The notes under the pieces are model-generated. The model was not told the origin of the DNA and ran no database searches. It saw only the letters and a list, made by a program, of their open reading frames with translations. DNA of 9,751 bases from an uncultured Erysipelotrichaceae bacterium (GTDB lineage Bacteria; Bacillota_I; Bacilli_A; Erysipelotrichales; Erysipelotrichaceae): contig CADCPE010000285.1 of NCBI GenBank assembly GCA_902803275.1, positions 1 to 9,751 of the forward strand, written 5' to 3'. A program made the translations under genes and the position numbers. Positions 1 to 4,755 of the stretch are shown one piece after another (the first letter of the stretch is position 1; every line of letters starts with the position of its first letter).

Positions 1-29
1 CATTCGCTTGTGACAAACAGTATTTTCAT
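1..29 (-). CDS. glgA: Probable glycogen synthase, N-terminal fragment (runs off the left edge)
   Basis: Reading the minus strand from position 29, ATG opens the peptide MKILFVTSE before the window ends. This is the typical first beta-strand of bacterial ADP-glucose-dependent glycogen synthase (GT5 family), which usually begins MKILFV(A/T)SE. An AGGAG Shine-Dalgarno sequence (complement of 39-43) lies 9 nt upstream of the ATG, which supports a real start. The enzyme transfers glucose from ADP-glucose to the growing alpha-1,4-glucan. The gene is divergent from the PIN-like gene across about 143 bp. Only nine residues are visible, so another Rossmann-type glycosyltransferase with the same N-terminus is possible. 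Confidence 0.5.
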
Positions 30-149
30 ATGGTTTTTCTCCTGTTTCCTATCTATATATTAACATCATCAAATTTATGTTTCTTCCCATGTTTGCGTTT
101 ATCTTCGGCTTTTATGATAATGATGAATGAACTTGCATCATAGATGTGG

Positions 150-160
150 TATTATTTTAT
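150..160 (+). promoter_or_regulatory. Weak candidate -10 region for the PIN-like gene
   Basis: An AT-rich stretch holds TATTAT (150-155) and TTTTAT (155-160), either of which could be a -10 box. A TTGCAT at 133-138 is 16 bp from the second. The start ATG is at 173, so the 5' leader would be only about 5-12 nt. The rest of the 143-bp divergent gap (30-172) shows no other clear signal. The match to consensus is poor. Confidence 0.25.
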
Positions 161-172
161 GGGAATTTAATT

Positions 173-913
173 ATGTTTTTTAATTCAAAAATACCTGCTT
201 ACTTAATAGACAGCGAAAACGTCGGATCAACCTGGACGAATCTTTTACAGGAAGGAAAGAAATTCGATCTTTACATTTTCGTCACGGAAAATGCCAAGAG
301 CCTGAACTTCTCCTTACTCAAGGAACTGACCAATGAAAACAGTCATCGGATCAGTATCATCGAGTGCGATCCGGGCAAGAATTCTCTGGATTTCTATCTG
401 TCTTCCTATCTTGGCTATCTGATCGGCAAGGATAAGCACTCATCATATCTTGTCGTATCACAGGACACCGGATTCGACCACGTGATCGAATACTGGAACA
501 GGGAAGGCCATGAAGTCACCAGGATCAACACCAAGCCTGAGACCAAAAAGCCTCTTAGAAAGGCCAGGATCAAAAAAACACCGGAAAAGAAGGATTCAGA
601 GACCAGGATCATCGTAAAGAAGGAAACAGCCAAGGAAAGCAAACCTGAGGCCAAGAAGAAAAAGAAAAAGGAAACCGTTAAGCCTGCAGCAAATCCGCGC
701 AGGGAAATGCTCAAAAGCCTTCTTAAAGACAATCCTGAAAACGAGATCGATGAGATCGCAAAGCTTCTTGATTCCACGCCTGCCGACAAGCGCAACGATA
801 AGAATCATATCTACCGCAAGCTCGTCCGCAAGTATAAGAACGAAAAAGGTCTGGCAGTATATACGCTGATCAAGAAGGATCTCGATAAGTATTTTGCCCT
901 GAACGACAAATAA
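173..913 (+). CDS. PIN-like domain protein with lysine-rich linker, putative RNase
   Basis: The 246-residue product has three parts. Residues 1-120 form a PIN/NYN-like nuclease fold with three spaced acidic motifs: LIDSENV (11-17), NSLDFYL (70-76) and VSQDTGFD (95-102). D13, D73, D98 and D102 are the likely metal ligands. Residues 120-175 are a strongly basic linker including a run of six lysines. Residues 177-240 are a small helical domain ending in a K-rich IYRKLVRKYKNEKGLAVY segment. PIN-like domains are typically Mg/Mn-dependent ribonucleases; here the RNA target is unknown and the basic linker would suit nucleic-acid binding (inference). A GTG at 146 is an alternative start, but the ATG at 173 has GGGAA upstream and places the first beta-strand near the N-terminus. 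No antitoxin-like gene adjoins it, and a strong terminator follows. Confidence 0.75.
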   Translation: MFFNSKIPAYLIDSENVGSTWTNLLQEGKKFDLYIFVTENAKSLNFSLLKELTNENSHRISIIECDPGKNSLDFYLSSYLGYLIGKDKHSSYLVVSQDTGFDHVIEYWNREGHEVTRINTKPETKKPLRKARIKKTPEKKDSETRIIVKKETAKESKPEAKKKKKKETVKPAANPRREMLKSLLKDNPENEIDEIAKLLDSTPADKRNDKNHIYRKLVRKYKNEKGLAVYTLIKKDLDKYFALNDK

Positions 914-936
914 AGCGTCTGTTAATGATCAAGCCT

Positions 937-964
937 GACCCGGTCATATGATCCGGGTCTTTTT
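937..964 (+). terminator. Rho-independent terminator after the PIN-like gene
   Basis: GACCCGG (937-943) pairs perfectly with CCGGGTC (953-959), followed by five T residues (960-964). The loop TCATATGA is itself self-complementary. It lies 24 nt after the stop codon and ends the upstream transcription unit before the MFS gene. Confidence 0.85.
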
Positions 965-1020
965 AATGATTTTTGAAAGATGAAGCGACTTATTTGAAAT
1001 ACAATCCTGCTTTCTTTAAG

Positions 1021-1026
1021 TATAAT
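1021..1026 (+). promoter_or_regulatory. Candidate -10 box (TATAAT) of the MFS gene
   Basis: A perfect TATAAT lies 10 nt before the ATG at 1037 and overlaps the alternative ATG at 1025. A TTGAAA at 994-999 is 21 bp upstream, longer than the usual spacer, so the -35 assignment is uncertain. If this box is used, transcription begins around 1033 and the message is almost leaderless. Confidence 0.4.
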
Positions 1027-1036
1027 GACATTGTTT

Positions 1037-2191
1037 ATGAATAAGGAAAGAATATTTACCGGACCTTTTCTGATGGTACTTTCTGTAAGCATCATCAGCG
1101 GAGCTGCATCCTACATGGTCAATCCGATCCTGCCGGCCTTTCTGCTTTCCCGGGGGGCACCGATGGAGATCACAGGCATCATATCTTCTTTGATGAGCCT
1201 GGTAGCTCTTTTCGGCAGACCTTTTTCCGGCGCAGCCAGCGACTACTTCAACAAGAAGAAGATCATGGTGCTTTCCTATGTTTTATCGATCATCTGCCTT
1301 CTGCTGTATACAAAAGCTGATACGGTCACAGCGATCATCATCGTCAGGATTCTGCATGGGGTGGCCTTTTCCTTGAGCGGTACGGTTTCCATGGCTTTCG
1401 GTGCCGACTTTCTACCATTAAGCAGACTGGGAGAAGGATTGAGCTATATAGGCATCGGTACGGTCATTTCAACGATGATCGGTCCGCAGCTTGGAGAATT
1501 TGTCGAAAACAGCTTCGGCATGGAAAGCGTCTTTATCTGGGCCAGCGTTCTCTATGTGATCTGCGGCATTTTGACCTATCTGATCCCTTATCATCCACAG
1601 ATATCAGAAAAGAAAGAAAAGTTCGTCTTCAGGATGGAAAACTTCTTTGCGCCGGAACTAGGCATGTATGTGTTCCTCATCGGCATGCTGTCGGTTGGAA
1701 ACGGCATACTGCTGTATTACCTTAAGGATTTCGGCACAAACAGAGGTATTGCCAATATAAGCCTGTACTATACCGTCAGCTCGATCGCCACGGTGCTGAC
1801 CAAACCTTTTACCGGCAAGTGGCTTGATGCCAAGGGCATCGCCTATACGCTTTATCCGGCCTTTGTCATCTCGGCTGTATTTGCCTTCTGCTTTGCCAGG
1901 GCCTATACCCTGCCGCTGGTGCTGACAGCTGCCGTGCTCAAAGCCATCGGTCAGGGAAGCGGACAGTCAGCTATCCAGGCTGATTCGGTAAGAAAGCTCG
2001 GTCTTCAAAGAAGCGGCGTCGCTTCCAGCAGTTGCTACATCGGAATGGATCTGGGCAATGTGCTCGGTCCTGCGATCGGCGCCTTCGTCATTTCCGCTTC
2101 AGGATACGAACTGCTGTTTAATGTCTATGGATTCCTGCTGCTGCTTTGTATTCCGATCTACTGGATCTATTCAAGGAAAACTGCTGAATAA
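1037..2191 (+). CDS. MFS family permease (DHA1-like exporter)
   Basis: About 384 residues, almost wholly hydrophobic, with around 12 predicted membrane segments in two halves joined by a charged loop (ISEKKEKFVFRMENFF). The loop between helices 2 and 3 carries the MFS motif A region GRPFSGAASDYFNKKK (about residues 60-75). A second-half equivalent, TKPFTGKWLDAKG, follows. This is the pattern of proton-driven drug or metabolite exporters in the plasma membrane; the substrate cannot be read from the sequence. Starts are possible at 1025 and 1037, neither with a Shine-Dalgarno site. I prefer 1037 because 1025 overlaps a perfect TATAAT and because MNKERIFTGPFL is a usual cytoplasmic lead into helix 1. 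The gene has its own terminators on both sides, so it appears monocistronic. Confidence 0.85.
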   Translation: MNKERIFTGPFLMVLSVSIISGAASYMVNPILPAFLLSRGAPMEITGIISSLMSLVALFGRPFSGAASDYFNKKKIMVLSYVLSIICLLLYTKADTVTAIIIVRILHGVAFSLSGTVSMAFGADFLPLSRLGEGLSYIGIGTVISTMIGPQLGEFVENSFGMESVFIWASVLYVICGILTYLIPYHPQISEKKEKFVFRMENFFAPELGMYVFLIGMLSVGNGILLYYLKDFGTNRGIANISLYYTVSSIATVLTKPFTGKWLDAKGIAYTLYPAFVISAVFAFCFARAYTLPLVLTAAVLKAIGQGSGQSAIQADSVRKLGLQRSGVASSSCYIGMDLGNVLGPAIGAFVISASGYELLFNVYGFLLLLCIPIYWIYSRKTAE

Positions 2192-2217
2192 ACCCGTCTG
2201 ATGATGGGTTTTCATTT
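2191..2217 (+). terminator. Terminator overlapping the MFS stop codon
   Basis: AACCCGTC (2191-2198) pairs with GATGGGTT (2203-2210), eight pairs including one G-U, with a TGAT tetraloop. The following TTTTCATTTTG is an interrupted T-tract. The last A of the TAA stop is the first base of the stem. The promoter of the next gene begins within the tail. Confidence 0.65.
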
Positions 2218-2228
2218 TGTTATACAAT
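2218..2228 (+). promoter_or_regulatory. Candidate extended -10 promoter of the transferase/phosphoesterase operon
   Basis: TGT followed by TATACA (2221-2226), also readable as TACAAT (2223-2228), looks like an extended -10 element. A weak -35 (CTGATG, 2198-2203) sits 17 bp upstream of TATACA, inside the preceding terminator hairpin. The ATG at 2245 would then have a leader of only about 10-12 nt. Confidence 0.45.
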
Positions 2229-2244
2229 GTTCATATAGATACAT

Positions 2245-2937
2245 ATGGCAGCACTACTGTATATTTCCAATATCCGAGCTCTCGATCTGCCCGATAACTA
2301 CGATCGGGCTTATTGCTTGCTTTCAGATGAGTGTAAAGAAAAAACTGACCAGTATAAAAACATTGAAAATAAGAAACGCTCACTTATTTCGCAGCTGCTT
2401 TTAGGAAAAGCGCTGACCGACAGGAAAAAGGATCCTCTTGTTACCATTTTTGAATACGGCAAATACAACAAGCCATATCTGAAGAATGAGACAGATTTCT
2501 TTTTTAACATCTCCCATTCATATGACTATGTGATCCTTGCGGTATCTGACAAGGAGATCGGCTGCGATATCGAAAAGATCAGGAAATACGATCTGAAGAT
2601 CGCGAAGAGGTTCTTTACGAAGAATGAATATGAAAATATCATAGGGATCAGTGATGAAGAAGAAAGGCGGCGGATGTTTTTCCGTTACTGGACACTTAAG
2701 GAAAGCTTCATCAAACAAAACGGCAGAGGTCTTTCTCAGCCTCTGAATTCTTTTGAAATAACGATAGATGAAGATGAAAAGATAAGTGTTAGAACAGAAA
2801 ACGGCGACAGCGATCTATATCTTACGCAGTTTGAGCTGATACCCGGCTATCTCATCGCCGTATGTTCATACGTTGATGAAATCGATGTGATAGATACAGA
2901 TCTTAATGATCTGTTTGAAGGAGAAAAAGTCTTATGA
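2245..2937 (+). CDS. Sfp-type 4'-phosphopantetheinyl transferase
   Basis: The 230-residue protein has the usual Sfp/AcpT-type length and motifs. FNISHS at 87-92 is the CoA-binding region. GCDIEKI at 106-112 supplies the Mg ligands D108 and E110. RYWTLKESFIKQNGRGL at 147-163 holds the W149, K152, E153 and K157 signature. The enzyme moves the phosphopantetheine arm from CoA to a serine of carrier proteins, making them active for fatty acid, polyketide or peptide synthesis. No carrier protein or synthase gene is in the window, so the partner is unknown. An in-frame TAG at 2236-2238 fixes the start at 2245, yet there is no Shine-Dalgarno site. Its last codons overlap the next gene by ATGA, so the two are co-transcribed and probably translationally coupled. 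Confidence 0.9.
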   Translation: MAALLYISNIRALDLPDNYDRAYCLLSDECKEKTDQYKNIENKKRSLISQLLLGKALTDRKKDPLVTIFEYGKYNKPYLKNETDFFFNISHSYDYVILAVSDKEIGCDIEKIRKYDLKIAKRFFTKNEYENIIGISDEEERRRMFFRYWTLKESFIKQNGRGLSQPLNSFEITIDEDEKISVRTENGDSDLYLTQFELIPGYLIAVCSYVDEIDVIDTDLNDLFEGEKVL

Positions 2938-3680
2938 GCCTCTACGCGATCGGAGACCTGCATCTTCATTTCAATTCCCGAGTCTGGGCTGAATCACAGC
3001 TTAATGATCCCGTATGGAAGGATCATGAACTGAAGTTCGTGGAAAACTGCAACAAGCTCCTGAATGATGATGACACGCTTGTGCTGGTCGGCGATCACAG
3101 CTGGGGGAAAAAACCGGAACAGTGTGAGGCGGATCTCGACTATATTAGAAGACTTCCTGGCAGAAAGATCCTGACCAGAGGCAACCATGATAAATTCTGG
3201 GACGTAAACAAGACTGAAGCCCTCAACGAGAAATACCAGCCGGAACTGAACTTTCTGCAGAACAATTATATGACATACAAGGATTATGCGCTGATCGGCT
3301 CCAAGGGCTACACTTTTGAAGGCCCCTTCTATCTCAATCGGGAAGGAGTGATAATCGGCTGGGATGAAGAAAAGGAACTACACGCAAACGGTCTGATAAA
3401 CAGGGAATCAAGGCGTCTGGTCAAAGCCTTTGAAATGGCTGAAGCAGACGGCTTCAGCAAGTTCATCATGTTTCTGCATTATCCTCCGACCAACATCCTT
3501 GAAGAAAGCAGCATCTTTACCCAGATAGCGGAAAGATACGATGTAAAGGAAGTCGTCTATGCCCACTGTCATGGCCATGAGCGCTTCCATGACAGCATCC
3601 TGGGAGAATTCAGAGGCAGGAACTACCGTCTTGTCTCCGGGGATTATCTTAACTGGGTCCCGGAGAAGATCCTTGATTAA
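2934..3680 (+). CDS. Calcineurin-like metallophosphoesterase
   Basis: The 248-residue protein shows the full dimetal phosphoesterase signature in order: GDLHLH (D8, H10), GDHSW (D54), GNHD (83-86), LHYPPTN (H182) and the C-terminal HCHGH (H211, H213). Together these ligate two metal ions for phosphoester hydrolysis. The overall pattern, including RRLPGRKILTRGNHD and the LHYPPTN loop, resembles the short cytoplasmic 'predicted phosphohydrolase' group common in Firmicutes. Where I recall GDISW in relatives, this protein has GDHSW. The physiological substrate is unknown. AAGGAG lies 9 nt upstream of the ATG within the end of the transferase gene, and the ATGA overlap indicates coupled translation. 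A strong hairpin 6 nt after the stop ends the operon. Confidence 0.87.
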   Translation: MSLYAIGDLHLHFNSRVWAESQLNDPVWKDHELKFVENCNKLLNDDDTLVLVGDHSWGKKPEQCEADLDYIRRLPGRKILTRGNHDKFWDVNKTEALNEKYQPELNFLQNNYMTYKDYALIGSKGYTFEGPFYLNREGVIIGWDEEKELHANGLINRESRRLVKAFEMAEADGFSKFIMFLHYPPTNILEESSIFTQIAERYDVKEVVYAHCHGHERFHDSILGEFRGRNYRLVSGDYLNWVPEKILD

Positions 3681-3686
3681 AGATGA

Positions 3687-3728
3687 GATCAGCGATGTAT
3701 GACACATCGCTGATCCTTTTATTTTTTA
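3687..3728. terminator. Hairpin terminator between convergent genes
   Basis: GATCAGCGATGT (3687-3698) pairs perfectly with ACATCGCTGATC (3704-3715) across an ATGAC loop. On the plus strand it is followed by CTTTTATTTTTT, a good T-tract ending the transferase/phosphoesterase operon. The plus-strand tail enters the last codons of the minus-strand lipoprotein gene. Minus-strand transcripts meet the same stem, but only a weak T-tract (TCTCATCTTT) follows there, so termination of the lipoprotein message may be less efficient. Confidence 0.85.
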
Positions 3729-4570
3729 TTGACTCTATCCATTAATTCTATATATGCCTGCCAGATCGGCATGTTTATGCTGCCCTTTCCTCTTGTGACT
3801 TCACCGTTTGAAGATGTTTCATAGATGATTGCGTTATATTCTTTTTCTCTTTGAATTTCAGGATCGTCACTTTCCACAAACAGCACAAAGAAATCTTCAT
3901 CAGATCCATAGGCGGCAAAATAATAGATGTTGTCCTTAAGGTGTCTGAACCTGATCAAAGAAGAATCAAGAAGCCTTACATGACCTGAACAGGAGATCAT
4001 GTCATAGCTGTTGAGATGACCTTCGTATTTTTCCTGAGTGCTCTCGTCCCATGAGTTGATGAAATCAGTCATTATCAGCATCGCATCGGCACCGCTGTAT
4101 TTCTGGATCTCGAAGTATTCCCTTACCACCGGGTCATAGGTTATGCCGTCATTGACCATCACCCTTTTCTCTTCCCCATCCAGAAAGACCTCCCATTCAA
4201 GGCCGTTTCTTGACCAGTTGTCGACGTAGACGTATTCGTCATTCAGCACCGTCATGACGACACTGCCGGACATGTATGACTGGGTCCTGTTTCCTTCTTC
4301 ATCATATTCGAAGTGTTCTCTGAAAACTTCCTTTATGTCATAGTAGCTTCTCCAGTTGGATGCGCTGATATCGGTTTCTGTTATTTTATCTTTAAGCTCC
4401 TGATAGGAGACTGCTTCTTCAGGATCCAATGTGAACTCAAATGATTCACCTTCATTTATATAGGCTTCAAAAGAAAGGCCCTTCTTCTGAGGCTCCTCTT
4501 TTCCTTTTGCTGAACCGCTGCAGCCGCTCAATAAAAGAAAAACAAGAAATATCGTTATAAGCTTTTTCAT
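3719..4570 (-). CDS. Secreted lipoprotein of unknown function
   Basis: The 283-residue product starts MKKLITIFLVFLLLSGCSG, a lipoprotein signal peptide with lipobox LLSG-C and the lipidated cysteine at residue 17. It should be anchored to the outer face of the membrane. The mature part is acidic and soluble, with no further membrane segment. It is rich in short beta-like stretches (SGSVVMTVLNDEYVYVDNW, LIRFRHLKDNIYYFAAYG), resembling lipoproteins that carry repeated sheet domains, but I recognise no family. The start at 4570 is chosen over an in-frame ATG 33 nt upstream because GGAGG sits 8 nt before it and the signal peptide begins there. It is divergent from the TerD-like gene and shares its short upstream region. 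Confidence 0.8.
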   Translation of the reverse strand: MKKLITIFLVFLLLSGCSGSAKGKEEPQKKGLSFEAYINEGESFEFTLDPEEAVSYQELKDKITETDISASNWRSYYDIKEVFREHFEYDEEGNRTQSYMSGSVVMTVLNDEYVYVDNWSRNGLEWEVFLDGEEKRVMVNDGITYDPVVREYFEIQKYSGADAMLIMTDFINSWDESTQEKYEGHLNSYDMISCSGHVRLLDSSLIRFRHLKDNIYYFAAYGSDEDFFVLFVESDDPEIQREKEYNAIIYETSSNGEVTRGKGSINMPIWQAYIELMDRVNKK

Positions 4571-4630
4571 GACTCTTTCCTCCAATACAATCATATCACT
4601 CATCTCTATGTTAAAACGCCAGCCAATAAT

Positions 4631-4638
4631 CTATAATA
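4631..4638. promoter_or_regulatory. Divergent -10 region for the lipoprotein (-) and TerD-like (+) genes
   Basis: TATAAT at 4632-4637 is a perfect plus-strand -10 box, with a poor -35 (GTTAAA, 4610-4615) 16 bp upstream. On the minus strand the same bases read TATTAT (complement of 4633-4638), a possible -10 for the lipoprotein with a leader of about 55 nt. The two promoters would overlap and may exclude one another. The minus-strand -35 is not recognisable. Confidence 0.4.
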
Positions 4639-4641
4639 AAG

Positions 4642-4744
4642 ATGGTTGGAGTTATATAGTGGCATCCTTCTATACAGACTGAATGTGTTAACGCCACTAT
4701 GCCTGTTCGACCGCTTTGAACCTGCCAACCGTGCAGGTTTTTTT
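4642..4744 (+). promoter_or_regulatory. Structured 5' leader, candidate riboswitch or attenuator of the TerD-like gene
   Basis: Starting about where transcription from TATAAT (4632-4637) should begin, three helices can form. P1: 4642-4649 with 4725-4732 (AUGGUUGG with CCAACCGU, 8 pairs, one G-U). P2: 4656-4663 with 4693-4700 (AUAGUGGC with GCCACUAU, 8 perfect pairs). P3: 4705-4710 with 4716-4721 (GUUCGA with UUGAAC, 6 pairs, one G-U). P1 encloses P2 and P3 as a three-way junction. P3 and the 3' side of P1 use bases of the terminator stem and loop at 4719-4744, so the two folds compete. I do not recognise a known class: no T-box element and no yybP-ykoY, purine, GEMM or preQ1 consensus is visible. 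Confidence 0.45.
4719..4744 (+). terminator. Intrinsic terminator inside the leader of the TerD-like gene
   Basis: AACCTGC (4719-4725) pairs with GCAGGTT (4733-4739) over a 7-nt loop, followed by an uninterrupted T-run (4738-4744). The T-run directly adjoins the GAGGAA Shine-Dalgarno (4745-4750) of the gene starting at 4756. No plus-strand gene ends upstream here, since the neighbour is divergent, so the hairpin must act on the leader transcript itself. Confidence 0.7.
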
Positions 4745-4755
4745 GAGGAATCTCT

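Noticed and set aside
97..142. Possible ATGATG/CATCAT hairpin upstream of the PIN-like gene.
   Set aside because: Six AT-rich pairs with a 10-nt loop in low-complexity sequence; expected by chance.
508..615. Three near-copies of an ACCAGGATCA motif in the PIN-like gene.
   Set aside because: Explained by repeated T/A-R-I codons in the basic linker; irregular spacing, so not a DNA repeat element.
415..808. Two minus-strand open frames opposite the PIN-like gene.
   Set aside because: They are F/S/L-rich antisense shadows of the lysine-rich coding segment; no Shine-Dalgarno and no domain pattern.
2201..2404. Plus-strand open frame starting before the transferase gene.
   Set aside because: It starts inside the terminator hairpin, spans the promoter and overlaps the well-supported transferase in another frame.
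4642..4744. Leader considered as a T-box, yybP-ykoY, purine, preQ1 or c-di-GMP riboswitch, or a tRNA.
   Set aside because: None of the hallmark conserved sequences is present. The GTTCGACC stretch recalls a tRNA T-loop, but no acceptor, D or anticodon arms fit.
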